Shown piece after piece: positions 1 to 11,391 of a DNA stretch of 64,000 nucleotides. Source of the stretch: Krasilnikovozyma curviuscula (taxonomy: Eukaryota > Basidiomycota > Tremellomycetes > Cystofilobasidiales > Mrakiaceae); contig MVAQ01000077.1 of NCBI GenBank assembly GCA_014825775.1, positions 23,043-87,042 of the forward strand, read 5' to 3'. The translations under genes and the position numbers were made by a program. The stretch's first letter is position 1; every line of letters begins with the position of its first letter. Below the pieces are notes generated by a model that had not been told where the DNA came from, did no database searches, and saw only the letters and a list, made by a program, of their open reading frames with translations.

Positions 1-1168
1 GAGGATCACGACGGCGTATGTTTCTGGAAGTAGAACAGCGACAGTTATCCAGACGAGACCTGTAATGATGGGGTGCGTCAGTGCTGCACATCGAAGTGCG
101 TAAAATGAAGATGGACGTACCAGTGAAGCCAGTGAGAAGATAGTAGTTGGCTCTCCATCCCTTTGAGCTCAAGAAACCAGCAATGACAGGACCGAAGATT
201 GCTGTGATGGTAGTAGGATGGTTAGAGAAAGAACGTCGCAAAGAGGAAGGAGTGAAAGAGACTTACGACCCATGAAAACGGTTGCAGAGAAGATGGCCAT
301 TGGCATTCCTCTTTCTTCCTCGTGCCACCTGTTGAGTTAAACAAAGCTTGATCAGCGGGAGCGTCGAGAGCGGTATAAGAAAGGAGAGAGGAGACTCACA
401 TATCGGCGATACTACCACCAATGATACACATGGGAGCAGATGCAGAGATACCGGCAAGCAGTCTTCCGATGACGAGCGCCGATGGGTTGCGAGCGAAGGT
501 CGAGAGGAAGTCGAATGCAAAGTAGAGGCCAAGACTGACAAAGTAGATGGGCTGACGACCGAACAGTTCGGAGAGAGGACTGAAGAACAATGGGCCCAAA
601 CCTGTTTTGAAAGCAGCTTGTCAGAAAAGAAAAGTGTGAGAAAGATGAACTGGAGGTAAAGCTTACCAAATCCAAGAACGAAAAGCATGACGGTAAGATG
701 GACAACATCGGTGTTGGTGTGGAGAGACTCTGCTACAACCGGCATATCCATCACGACGATCGAGGATCCCAAAGCAACAGACAGACAAGCCAAGGCAGCA
801 GCAATTGTTCGGATCCACTTGATTCCTTTGCCCCAGTTCCTCGGGTCCTGACAAACGAGATACCAATGTTAGTTTCATTGTGAATGGTGAAAGAAACGAA
901 ATGTACTCACTTCTTTGTCACCTGGAGTAAACACTACCAATTTGATGTCTTTCTCGGAAAAGTTGTTCTCGATATCAGAGCCGGAGTGGACCCTCGTCTG
1001 GGCTGAATCCGCATCTTCTTCTGACGCGAGAACGAAGCCTCTGGGGTCTGTGGTGACATATTCATCTGAGATGGGACCGCCTTCGGTGTTTGCTGGGAAG
1101 TTGAGGGCGTCGATAGGGGAGAGAGTTCGATGAAGATGGTTTGATGTTGTTTGATGAAGGTTCGACAT
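1..1168 (-). CDS. MFS drug/polyamine transporter (DHA1-like), 3' part cut by window edge
   Basis: Plasma-membrane proton antiporter of the major facilitator superfamily, by resemblance to fungal DHA1 (polyamine/multidrug) carriers; the substrate is not predictable. Exons read 1168-911, 847-667, 601-400, 328-267, 201-121 and 59 to beyond position 1. The cytosolic N-terminus is about 86 residues and is followed by a D-P-R-N-W motif, typical just before TM1 in this family. Exon 3 carries the loop 2-3 signature (L-F-G-R-Q-P) and the segment ending G-G-S-I-A-D-M. The start is the first ATG of an open exon, with a TATATAAG box about 110 bases upstream. A paralog with the same exon phases lies at 61154-63403 on the opposite strand; this left copy has no internal stop in the visible part. 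The family assignment is firm; the transport role is inferred. Confidence 0.9.
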
Positions 1169-1278
1169 TGATAAGAGTAGTTGCGGATGTGAGGTGATGT
1201 GGGACAGTTAGCTAGGGAAGTACTGTAGTGTTGAGGTTTAATGAGGAGAAGGTCATACTAAGTGGTTTTCTCTCCCTC

Positions 1279-1286
1279 CTTATATA
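1279..1286 (-). promoter_or_regulatory. TATA box of the left MFS transporter
   Basis: TATATAAG on the minus strand, about 110 bases before the ATG at 1168, followed by GGAGG. The paralog at 61154 has TATATAAG followed by GACGGAGG at almost the same distance, so the element looks conserved between the copies although the rest of the two leaders has diverged. Confidence 0.45.
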
Positions 1287-2243
1287 CAATTTCCTCTTGA
1301 TCAATTTCCAGTTCAGACCGCGCCTGAGGGCCCAAGCAAATCCGCCAGTGAAGAACGCTGAGGTCATGAAAATATTAAATCCCGTGCGCGTGGCGTTAAC
1401 GGGGCGAGCGTCCGGGTCGACTGTTCTTGCTGCCCTCAGCGTCAGTAACAATGCTTCGAATCCTCGCACACACTCTGAACATGCTCTGGAGATATAACCA
1501 GCTAAGACTGAGGTATTGAGAGCAATTTCGTGTCGTTCGTTTCGCAAGCAGAGTGAAAAGCTGGCTGACGCCACACGCTGGCGGCGAGGGACGCGCTCAA
1601 AGACGGACAAGGCGCTTCCAAGGAAATAGACCAGTCACGAAAAAGTATATCATCTAGAAACAAAAATTTGCTTACAGAAATGATCCCGGGACTAATTCAA
1701 GCAGATCCCCAGACAGAAAAACGTCAGCAAAAGCGTCATCAATTACAACTATCGGCAAACTGGGCACTAAGCTCGCTGAATGACTATGCTGCTGTGAGAG
1801 GTTCAACAAAATTTTTATAAAAGTAAAAGGATATTCGTTTATATTTTCGAAGCAATCGTCAATCATCACACCACGTATCTGTACACCAGAAAAAAGAGTA
1901 AAACAAAAAGGTGTGCAGACGGAGAGGGTTGGTGTCGTTGTGGGTGTTATTGTTTAATGCTGTATATACAGTATATACAGTTTATTGTTGATGAGGGCTG
2001 TGGTAGAGTGTGTGGTACATCATGGTAAGAGTTCGTTACAATAATGCGGAAATAGAGGGAAGGCCCGATCGAGGCTCGTTCCAGTGTGAGCCCCATGGGA
2101 AATACAACAGAAAAAGGAGATGAAGGGAAGTCGTGAAATGTAAAGGAGCCGAACCGAGTGTTGACGGCTTGTTCGGTTTAGTAAGGCGTTTTCTGATGAT
2201 ACGGGGAAAAGGAATTGTGAGCGACCTGCTCAACCTACTGAAT
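1287..2243. other. Intergenic, no gene seen
   Basis: Lies upstream of the left MFS gene and downstream of the carboxypeptidase. Open stretches in the region have no convincing start, splice or family signal. It contains the palindromic ATATAC repeat listed separately. Confidence 0.5.
1960..1981. repeat. Palindromic tandem of GTATATACA
   Basis: CTGTATATACAG is a perfect 12-base palindrome and the 9-base unit GTATATACA is repeated directly after it. It lies in AT-rich DNA about 280 bases beyond the carboxypeptidase stop. It could be a protein-binding site or chance; no function is claimed. Confidence 0.5.
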
Positions 2244-4331
2244 TTAGGATAGAGAACTGACATGGTTTTGGATGAACCTTGAAAGGGAGACAAATCCAGC
2301 GGTGGTTTCCTCAGCAATCTGTCTGATCAGCCTTGGTGGCAACAAGAAACCGTACTGAAGGAAAAGGGGATGGATGAGCGTTGTTGCAAGAAAGGTAATC
2401 AATAAACTCAGCTTACAGTTCCAGTGTCTGGGAGTTCCATTGAGTAAGAGTACTTGATGTCGCTAATTATAGCAAGAGGGGAAAAGGATGGTGAGAAGTG
2501 CGCACGAAGGAGATGAGGTGGAAAGTGGGCTTACAGCGAACCGTAGCTGTAATCAACGGCATCACCTTCTGCTCTAAAAACCATCTCACAGACCTGACCC
2601 GTCTCATACTCCGTGTCTCTAATAGATCTGATTGCACTGGTGACACCTAACGCAGCTTCCATCAAGTCTTCAGCGTCCGCAGGGAACTTGTCGCAACTGA
2701 AGCTGAAGGGGAACATAAAGAGCTGGCCATACGAGTGGATATCAATGAAGGCAATTGGGTTGATCGTTGAGTTGAGGTACGTTGCGACGGCTCTGGTCTC
2801 TTCGGCTTCGAAGGCGAACTGTGACGAAGACAATGAGGTTTTTTAGTCTGCGCTGCACAGAAGGGAGCAAGTTTAAATACTCACGCTTCCTGGATACGTT
2901 TCCCCACATGGATTAGCCAACTCTCCAGATCCGCTCTTCAGAGGTGACCACTCATACCCCCAGTTTCTGTTTGGATCGATTCCTTTACACCCAGATTCGT
3001 CGGAAACGACCTTCCTCGTCTTCCTCCACAGTCTTGATCCTTTGAAGGTGAACTCGTAGCCATCGACATTAAGAACGGGGATGATAACGAATGTGAACGA
3101 GTTGAGGATGCTGTCAATGTGTGGGTCGGAGGCGGAGGTCAGGAGATAATGGGCGTAGTAGAGAGCAACGGCGGGTGAGATCCACTAAGAATAGACACTG
3201 GAAGTTCAGATGGTAATACCTTGGGATCAATCTTATAGGTCCACTTACCTCTCTGGCATGTTGAGCACCTTCAATGATGAACTCCTTTGGTGGATCAGCG
3301 TATTCAGTACTACTACCTTTTCCCTTCTTTGACGTCTTCTTCGCGTCCACAATCTTCTTTCGACTGGCTGTCATCTCCTCTTCTTCATTTCCATCATCAT
3401 CGTTGAAATGCAACCTCTTTCCAACTCTTAGGCCAGGAATTGTTCTTCCTTCAGTCGAGGTGCCGATGACGAACGATTCGGCCATGTCAGGGAACGCCTG
3501 GGTCAAATCATAGATGAAGTCCAAGATTTCTGTCATTGGGTGATATGAGTCATGGAAGGTGTTGTTCAGAGGCAGCTTCTCTTCTTCTGGCAGTGGGGTC
3601 GGTACAGGCTGTTCAGGCACCTTGGACTTCTTCTTCCTTGGCCAGTCGCTCATAGAGTCGGTAGGCAACTTGGACTTGAGGGTTGATGCCAAAGAGACGT
3701 ATGATTCTGTTGGGTAGGTAGCATCAATTATGCTCTGGACGTCGTCAATGAACATCGTAGTGGGAAGGGTATTGAGTGAGTTGAATTGAGAGGCAAGGTG
3801 TGGTGGAATTAAGACATCAATTGAGTCTTTGTGTTGAGCCCAGATATCAAGTTCTAAGAGCTAAAATAGCAAGGGTGAAAACGACATTAGAACGGACTTT
3901 TTTGATCGAACGTTCACAGAAGTCAACACATCAAAAAAGTTTTTCAAGGTTGGTTCTGTCACTTCCAGATTCGACCCTTTCAAAACAGCCACTAAGAAGA
4001 GAGACTACAATCCTCATGTGGTCTAGGAGTTTTCACCGAGTCGAATAAGGTAATGAAACGAGAAACTCACCTGTTGTAACTCGAAGGCGGCGGCTCTCTC
4101 GGTGGACTCATTCGTCTCGATTCGAACGACCTGATAGCCTTCGTACGACGGCCTGCTTCTGTCCGCATCTAGCTCAGCTCTATACGAATATCCGGGTTGG
4201 AACAAGGGCAGCTTCTCGCTGTGCTGGTACGGTTTCACGGAGAATGGGGCCTGCTGCTGCTGGAATGGAAGGGCCTGGGTGGCTGAGGTGAAGATAGCTG
4301 CACTGAGGATGGCTTTCTTAAGCTGGACCAT
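2244..4331 (-). CDS. Secreted zinc carboxypeptidase, M14 family
   Basis: Removes C-terminal amino acids from peptides; the N-terminus looks like a signal peptide (K-K-A-I-L-S-A-A-I-F then T-Q-A-L-P), so a secreted or vacuolar proenzyme. Exons 4331-4071, 3860-3249, 3184-2885, 2818-2535, 2462-2417 and 2354-2244 close in frame to 537 residues. An activation propeptide (about 20-170) precedes the catalytic domain. Zinc ligands are visible as H-A-R-E (about 289-292) and the His of D-I-H-S-Y-G-Q (about 419); N-R-N-W-G-Y matches the substrate-binding Asn-Arg region, and the catalytic Glu lies in M-E-L-P-D-T-G (about 495). An unusual lysine/glutamate-rich insert (D-D-D-G-N-E-E-E-E through K-K-G-K-G) sits just before the first zinc motif. 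All key residues are present, so it is probably active. ECM14-like and A/B-type members are both possible. Confidence 0.93.
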
Positions 4332-4963
4332 CGTTGCTCTGTCCTTCTGTAGGATCTTCTAAGCTGGTTTGCCTAGGATAAGAAAATATTCCTGGCAGGT
4401 GCTTGACTTTGAGCAAGATGGGGTTGAAGGGTGCTCGAGCTCTAGGTCGCAGGATTCTGGCACACGACCAAAATGAGGCAAAATCAATCTGGATTGCATC
4501 ACGGCCATCTCTGAATATGAGAACATGACTAGCAAAAAACACAGCAAGATCCATTGATAGCACAGAAACTTCAAAGGTCCTTCTCCTTTTACATTAGGCA
4601 ACGAGTCTGATCAGGTTGGCTGCTGCTGCTGTATTGACCCTTTGTACCAAAGCATCAGCGGAGGCGACTCCGACAGCTCGACTGGGTTCTTTTGTATATT
4701 AAGACAAGCTCATTACTGGCTCAATTTGAAGGACGCAGAGATGAGAAAAGGGGGCTGCTTTAAAATTCAAGATTCCTGGCCATACCACACGCATCTGATT
4801 TGCGATGGCAGTCCTTCTCAGTGCCACTACACAAGTCTTATCGCGGCTTTCCCCGACATATTGGAATAGCAACAGAAAGATTGAGGTGTAAATATTCATA
4901 AGGTCATTAATTTGTATTAAAGCAGTAGAAGGGGTGGGCTGTACTGAAGTCTGCCTCGTTTCG
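4332..4963. other. Intergenic, carboxypeptidase promoter side
   Basis: About 630 bases between the carboxypeptidase start and the stop of the next minus-strand gene. Short open frames here lack coding character; I see no RNA gene or repeat. Confidence 0.5.
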
Positions 4964-7072
4964 CTAAATCGCAGTCTTTCTTGTCCAGCTTGACGGGGGG
5001 AACCTGAGTGGGAAGAGTATCAGCGCTGCAAGTCCAGTGAAAGCCTATAGTAACCAAGGTCAGTATTACGTTGCATACCGAGGGAGATGGAAGAAGAACT
5101 GACAGCTGAGATGAGATAAGTGACGTCTGGCTTTCCAATCTTCGAGAAATGAGTGTATGCTAGGCCGAAGAAACTTGAGGACAGGCTGCCAAACGCAATA
5201 GAAAGTGTTTCTAAATGTCAAAAGATGTGAAAGGGTGAATTTGAGGTAACGAGGAACTGACAGCGATCCGACTTGGTCCAGCAAAAACATCGCGCTGAGC
5301 GCATCGGAACGTTGACTTGGAAGTACCATTTCCAAGATCAGACCTACGTCACATACCCCGGAGATACATCAGATGATTGAAAGCAGATCGAACGTAAGGA
5401 TTCCGCAACTGACCTTTCCCCAGTGCAACGCCGCCCACCGACAAACTACTCATCGCTCCAATCAACCAGATATGCCACGGCCTGGAGTTGACGCTCAAAA
5501 CGAGCCCGATCCCAAAGGTATACACAAACTCGCTCTTGTAGTACCACATATCAAACGCCGAGCCGTGAGGCTCGTCCACCACTGCTGGAGGAACAACGAT
5601 ATTGGAAGGGGCTGGATCCGAGGGGAGAGATTGTTCAAGCGTGTACGTTGGAAAGCTGCTTATGGAGTCAGAAGGAATCGTCATGGGGTCCTGTGAAGAA
5701 GAAACAAAGAGCCGGCGACCATAGGTCATTACGTGTGGGAAGAGTAGCGTGATGTACGCCGCGCCAAGGAGGAGGGCCGTGGAGAGGATTAATGACACCT
5801 GCATTTCAAGGACACTGTCAGCGCTTTTTCGCCAGTCTGGATGGCTTAAGAGATGTTCGCTTACGTTCGACGCACTGAAGTGATACTTCGATACCGCTGT
5901 CAGTTGGATCATGGTCGACAAATAGGAGCACGAGAACGACCCAAAAAAGGAACCTGGCAGAGAAACACAACACGAGGCGAGAGTGAGAATAATAGAATCA
6001 TGTTCCGGGAAACCCCGATATAACTGCATGCACTCACCGACGCCAAACAAGAACAATCCCCAGAACCAGTGCTCTCTACCCTGCTGATCCACCATCCTGT
6101 ACGGCGAGAAGATGAGCACCGGTTCTATCCAGCCAACGATCCTATTCTTCCACTTCCTCAACCTAGCCAAGCTATGTTTCGAGGTCGCATCGTCTTCAGC
6201 AACGACCTCGGCCTCTTTCACCAGTGCGACTTGAGGGATTAACACGACGTTCAACAAAGTTGCCCCTATCAAGGCAAGTACTTCGACCTTGAATGGAGCA
6301 ACCAGCGAGATCCTCTCGTTGAGCCATCCCCCGACGGGGATCGCAAACGCGATGCAGAGCATCTGCACACCAGATAGCGTGCCAAAGTAGCCCGTCTGGT
6401 TCTCAGCGCCGGCGAGCTCAGCGACGAGGGTGAACAAGGAGATGGAATAGCCACCTGTACCGCCGAAGATACTGAACACGTTGGAGAAGATCATCAGCGA
6501 CGCTCCTGCTTTGCCGTGCAGGCTGAGAGCGGCGACCTGGACGACGGTTTTGAGGCAAGCCCAGATAGTTTGGTGGATGATACTAGCAGTAGAAACAACT
6601 ATTTTCAGCATGTGAAGAAGAGCAAGGCGGGCAAGAGAGCGAATAGACTACTCACGTAGCTTTGAGCCCATGTTTTTTGGTTAGGTAGTTTGCAAAGAAA
6701 ATGGCCAAGATACCGACTGAAGGAAGCATATGTCAGATGAATTGTATTTGAAGCACGATACTCGTGCCTCTCCTCTGTCGACTTACCGACTCGTAACACC
6801 GTGGTGGCCACGGCAGAGTACGATGCGAACTCTGCGGCGACCTCTGGAATGGCACACCGATCCTCCCCAGCTATCCCAGAGAAGATATGGCTCTGGTAGT
6901 AAGCTTCACATGCGAACCTTTTGAGGGTGAAGAGGTACGGGGTCGTAGTTATACTGAAGGAGACATGAGAGACGATACAGCTGAGGAGGATGAAAATGTA
7001 TTGCTTCGTCGAGAATGTCGCCTTTTTGGGGATCAGTGGTGTCGACTCTGAATCCTCGAACTGTTCCGACAT
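4964..7072 (-). CDS. MFS transporter A (SLC46/KOG2816-like), paralog of 8764-10888
   Basis: Multi-pass membrane transporter of the major facilitator superfamily. It resembles the fungal branch related to animal SLC46 solute carriers; substrate unknown. Exons 7072-6787, 6716-6656, 6582-6038, 5953-5865, 5798-5414, 5343-5262, 5185-5104 and 5044-4964 give 536 residues. TM1 is followed by a characteristic F-A-C-E-A-Y-Y with D-R-C further on, cysteines shared with the paralog. A cytosolic loop rich in charged residues follows TM6, and another Ser/Pro-rich loop precedes the C-terminal half. The splice choices in the last three introns were fixed by aligning to the paralog; they use the donor GTCAGT. 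An EF1B-gamma-type GST gene separates the two paralogs, all on one strand, which suggests co-maintenance as an accessory cluster. The family call is moderately sure, the SLC46 link less so. Confidence 0.85.
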
Positions 7073-7395
7073 AGTGCGAAAGGCTATTGAGGAGCGAAGA
7101 GGGCGTCGTTGGACAAGGCGTTGAAAAATTGGTAAAGCATGGTTCCCATTTGATACGAGCGAGCTGTATTGCGCTCCTCGCTAAAGTCCACAGAGCTGGG
7201 CTCGCCCTTTAAACGGCGCAGACACTCGACTCATCTGGTTAATGTACTTGCCCATTAAATGCTCGTTTACTTCCTTCTAGAAAATGTGTCCCGGCTCAAT
7301 CTGTAACATAAAAGAGCTGCAATGCGCGCTTGATTTTCTCTATAATCAGGTTCCACACCCTGCTTTTAGTATATAGTTACAACCATAATTTCCCC
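7073..7395. other. Intergenic between transporter A and GST
   Basis: About 320 bases holding the transporter A promoter and the GST 3' end; nothing else recognised. Confidence 0.5.
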
Positions 7396-8392
7396 TTATT
7401 CTTTGGCAACAGTAGTCTTAGTCTGCAGGACAACATCGCCCCAGATCTTGGTAAATTTTGGGTGTTTGATAATTCTGCGACACAAAGCGAACCAGAAGCA
7501 AGGGCGCTGCTTGAGTGAGTTCAATTCCCTCAAAGCGAGTTCCACCAGCACAACACTTACGAGAGGTAGTACTTCAAGGTGTTGGGGTATCTCTCCTGGA
7601 TCTCAGAGTCGAACACTTCGGTGTAGCCCTGTGGTAATCGCATTGTCCATCAGAGGAGAACGAGCCCCTCAACCGTTTCGAGAATCACTCACCCTGGTCA
7701 GCCCACTAACGACAGCAATATCAGCAAGTGTGACTCCGTCGCCGACCAAAAAGAGGCCCTTGCCCTCCGCCTCCTTGTCCCGGAACAAATCATCCAGTTT
7801 GCGCACATTATTCAAAATCCGGTTGAGCCTAAACTTCTGAACTTCTTTACCCCCCGGGAAGACTCCCTTTTCGATTGCGTAAACGCCGATGAGGTCAGGG
7901 AGGATCTCGATGTCGACAAACGACTGCCATTGGGCCACTTGGGCCTGCTGCGCGACAGAGGTTGGGAGCAGAGATGAGTTTGTGGATTTAGCGACTATAC
8001 CCGAAAAGTAAGGCTTCAATATTCAAAGTCCTTTTCTAAACCATCCAGAGGTCATAAACCCAAGGAACACAAGGAGATTCAACGTACTATACCAAGCAAT
8101 TGCGCTCCCCTCACTGATGAACTCCCCCTCGGCCGTCTCAAACGTTGGCACCATCTGGATAGGAAATTTCTTCTGAAACTCAGGGGTCTTATTGGTCACA
8201 CCATGGGTGTAGTCTTGGGCGAGCGTGATCTCTGCGTCGGTCCATGCAGCGGTCGCGAGAATTCGTCTCGCTCTGTGTGCTCCTGGGTGGAACGGGTCGT
8301 ACATGTAGACTGCAAGAGAAATGAAAGAGCATGTTAGCAGAGGTATCTGATCTGAGAGGAGCAAGGTGCTGACGAGTTCCGATGGGAGCCAT
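7396..8392 (-). CDS. Glutathione S-transferase, EF1B-gamma class, GST domain only
   Basis: A 229-residue protein with the thioredoxin-like N-terminal and all-helical C-terminal GST domains. Exons are 8392-8374 (19 bases), 8309-8088, 7994-7693, 7628-7561 and 7474-7396. The N-terminal half contains the P-I-Q-M-V-P-T-F-E cis-proline segment and the E-G-S-A-I-A-W-Y helix that binds the gamma-glutamyl part of glutathione. The C-terminal half contains L-V-G-D-G-V-T-L-A-D-I-A, the N-capping box of GSTs, and ends H-P-K-F-T-K-I-W-G-D. These features resemble the N-terminal domain of translation elongation factor 1-gamma. The C-terminal EF1G domain is absent, so this is more likely a stand-alone detoxifying or redox GST than the elongation factor. 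A TATATAAA box lies about 60 bases upstream. Confidence 0.9.
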
Positions 8393-8447
8393 TGTTACTG
8401 TCGATGAGAGCTTGGTGAGGTTTCTTCTTCCAGACCCTTGAACCCGT

Positions 8448-8457
8448 TTTATATAAA
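8448..8457 (-). promoter_or_regulatory. TATA box of the GST gene
   Basis: TTTATATAAA lies 56-65 bases before the GST start codon. The position and sequence fit a fungal TATA element; it is not proven. Confidence 0.4.
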
Positions 8458-8763
8458 CTCTTCCCTCAGCTCTTGGTCAGCACCTAAATTGCACAAGCGC
8501 GATGTGCTCATGAGATGACAGTGCGTCATGTATGGGCTAAAAGACGTGCTTCGAAATCAAGTGCGCACTTGCGCGACTATCGTCTGCAGAAACAGATAAT
8601 TAATCTGGACGGACTTGCAAATAAGATTTCTCAATCAAGAATTGAAGGTTCGAGTCGTGAAGTACAACTGTAGGTAAATTGGTAAAATGCGCGTGGTTGA
8701 ACAGCGCACCTACACATCTAAAAAAGGGCCAAGAGTCTATGTCCTACATGAGATTGTATAAGA
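8458..8763. other. Intergenic upstream of GST
   Basis: About 300 bases between the GST promoter and the stop of transporter B. A GGTTCGAGTC-like string occurs near 8648 but no tRNA fold or A box goes with it. Confidence 0.5.
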
Positions 8764-10888
8764 TTATGATGCTGTTATTGATGTTGATGGTGGGAATCGC
8801 ACAGCGAGAAGTATAATGGCTGCGATAAAGGTAGCGGCCTTTCGGGGAAGGACGTTGATCAGCTTCTAGAGCGACGACGCGACGGTGAAGAACTTACAGC
8901 AGAGACAAAGAAGGTTGCATCTGAGATGCCACTCTTGGAGAAATGTGCAAAGAGAAAGCCGAAAATATTCGACCCAAGCCTGAAAATAAGAACGAGCGTC
9001 GGTGAGTTGAATGTTTCAGCAGCGAGGAATGCGGCATCAAACACTTACAGAGCACCTAGTTGATCCAGCAGGAAGATGGCACTCAGAGCATCAGATCGCT
9101 GGTGTGGCATGACCAGCTCTAATACGATTCCTGGAGTAAATACAAGTGTGTCAAATGAGGAAGAACTTTGTCACCATTCGATATCATCGACGAACCTTTC
9201 GACAGCGGCATCGCGGCTCCAGCAAACGCCAGCAGCACACCAACGACATATATCTGCCAGTCCTTCGAGCACAGGCCCATGAGCGCCGTGATGATTGCCG
9301 AGTACGCGATTTCTCCCCGGAAGTACCATAAGTCAAACAGCGCTCCGTGTGGCTTATCCACGGGTGTAGGGGTTACTTCGATGTTCTCTTCCTCTTGCAT
9401 CGCACCGTAAACAGGTACACCACCTGTCGGAGCTTGGAGAAGCGCCGATGTTTCTTCAGAGGGGGGTGACGGTGTAGGCATAGATCGAGAGGATGAGAGA
9501 ACACGTCGGCCGAACTTGAGGACGTTAGGGAAGATGATAGATACGTTTAATGCAGACATCATGAGCACAGCTGACATGAGATATGACACGTTGGACGAGC
9601 TGAAGCCGTACTTGGCAATCGCGGTGATTTGGAGCATGGTTGTTGTGTATCCCGAACCGACAATGTTCAAGAAAGATCCTACAAATAACAATTGTTTCAG
9701 ATTGTTCTTCGACGATTCAAGACATCAGAGAATAAGGCTTACCCAGCGCAAAGACTAACATTCCCCAGTACATCTTTTCCTTCCCATTCTCGTATAGCAT
9801 CTTCTGAGGCGCAAAGAACCTAAGCGGCTCAAACCACTTATAAATGACAGATTTGAGTCTCTGCATTCTACTTAATGATATCTCGTTGTCTTCTTGACCC
9901 TCGGCGATCTCAGGTAACTTGAGAGGGATCTTTGGAATCAGGAGGACGTTGATGAGCGTCGCGACCAGCAGAGCAGCCGCTTCTGCTTTGAACGGAGCAT
10001 CCAAGCCGACATGTTCGTGGAGCCACGATCCTCCCGTCATTCCCTAAAAGAGTTTGATGAGAGGGAGAGAGAAAGAGAGAAATCAGCTAAGGAAGGGGAA
10101 TATCCGGTGAAGTTACGGGCGCTAGCTCACGAAAGAGATGGCAATCATTGACACGCCTCCAATCTGACCATAGTAGCTCGTCTGGTTTCCCGACCCGCCA
10201 GAGAGTTCAGCGATCAGGTTGAAGAGCGTGAGGAAATACGCAGCGGAGCATCCAAAGATGTTAGTGATGTACGAAAGGATCATAATTGTTGCTCCAGTGC
10301 GGCCATGGAGGCGGAGAGCGAGGACTTGAATGATGGTACGGATGCCTGGCCACATTGTTTGATTGATGATACTGAGAGAAGATGGAGATGATTTAGTAAC
10401 CTGAGATCAAAATATCAACGTCGCCAGAAGGTGCGGAGTTGAACGAAGTCGAACACTCGTCCAGTGAGGAAGAGGTCGATAAGAGACCTGCCTACTCACG
10501 TGAACTTGAGACCGTGAGTCTTTGTCCAGTAGTTGGCAAGGAAGAGAGCCATCATTCCAACTTAGAGTTAGACCACAAAGGTGTCAGCCTGAAGAGGAAG
10601 GAAGTACTGCGGGAGAATGAAGGTGGAGAAGGACCGTTTCGTACCTAATCGATTGACCATCGTATACAACGCTGTATAAGATGCGAACTGGGCGTTCACA
10701 CCCGGTACTCGACATCGGTCGCCTTCTCCAGAGTAATCATGATCAATATAGTAGTCTTCGCAAGCGAATTCCCTCAGTGCGAACATCAGTGGGGTGGCCG
10801 TCAGGTAGAAGGACAGTTCTGTGAAGATCACGGAGCATAGTAGACCGATATAGAGCTTCGTCGTGAGGGTGTGTCGTTCTTCTGGCAT
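8764..10888 (-). CDS. MFS transporter B (SLC46/KOG2816-like), paralog of 4964-7072
   Basis: Second copy of the transporter family described for 4964-7072; 522 residues from exons 10888-10645, 10560-10500, 10371-10131, 10043-9743, 9678-9196, 9130-9049, 8979-8898 and 8838-8764. It shares F-A-C-E-D-Y-Y and D-R-C near the N-terminus, W-F-E-P-L-R-F-F-A-P before TM7, K-P-H-G-A-x-F-D-L-W-Y and a C-terminal R-F-P-P-S. Two exon boundaries differ: the large exon of A is split here near 10131/10043, while the A intron after S-x-S-N is missing. The start at 10888 gives an N-terminus about 15-20 residues shorter than A. It directly follows a CTCAG acceptor, so a 5'-UTR intron is likely. The two copies are clearly divergent paralogs, not a recent duplicate. 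Confidence 0.83.
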
Positions 10889-11391
10889 GTTGGACACTGA
10901 GCAAAACGGGAGAATCAGTTCAGTGGACACATGGCGCTCCAGCAGACATTCGTATCCGAGAGGATACCAGACTCACCCTTGAGAAAGGGCAATATGGACA
11001 AAGGATACAACACTAGTGAGTTTTGATTCTACTGATGTCCTTCTCTGGTTAGTAGGTCAATACCTCCAAAGTCCAATTCGTCTGTCAAAGGAGAAGCAAG
11101 AGCACGACGTCGATGACAGTGACAGAAATCAGTACAGAAGAGTAGGGAGCTGATCTTAGCAGGGAACTCACTTTGGCACTATCCAGTAAGTTATGAAATT
11201 TCTCCAGAAAGTCGCAGTGATTTGTTTCAACTTGTGAAGGGCAGAAGAGTCCTCTCGCTGCTGAGGTGTGCAACGAACGATATCAGTCGAATCCCTCATT
11301 TTTTCTTCCCATTTCACGGATTTCTCTAGTGAATCGCTGCAAATAGATAAAGCTGTCTCCCTCTGTCCTTGTTCTCTTCTCCTCCAAAGCT
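10889..11391. other. Intergenic between divergent genes, 5' exons uncertain
   Basis: Shared upstream region of transporter B (minus) and the next plus-strand gene. Both genes appear to have spliced leaders here: a CTCAG acceptor just before the transporter B ATG, and pyrimidine-rich acceptors near 11329 and 11391 on the plus strand. I could not connect first exons with confidence. Confidence 0.4.

Noticed and set aside
1228..1610. Open frames on both strands upstream of the left MFS gene
   Set aside because: They overlap each other and the MFS leader, have no family signal, and match chance frames in moderately GC-rich DNA.
8640..8720. tRNA-like GGTTCGAGTC box
   Set aside because: No matching A box, acceptor stem or cloverleaf can be formed around it.
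11060..11299. Minus-strand frame starting M-R-D-S-T-D-I-V-R and ending at a GTGAGT donor, possibly a first exon of transporter B
   Set aside because: The acceptor just before transporter B puts this exon out of frame with the transporter, and its next segments do not connect; it may be leader RNA only.
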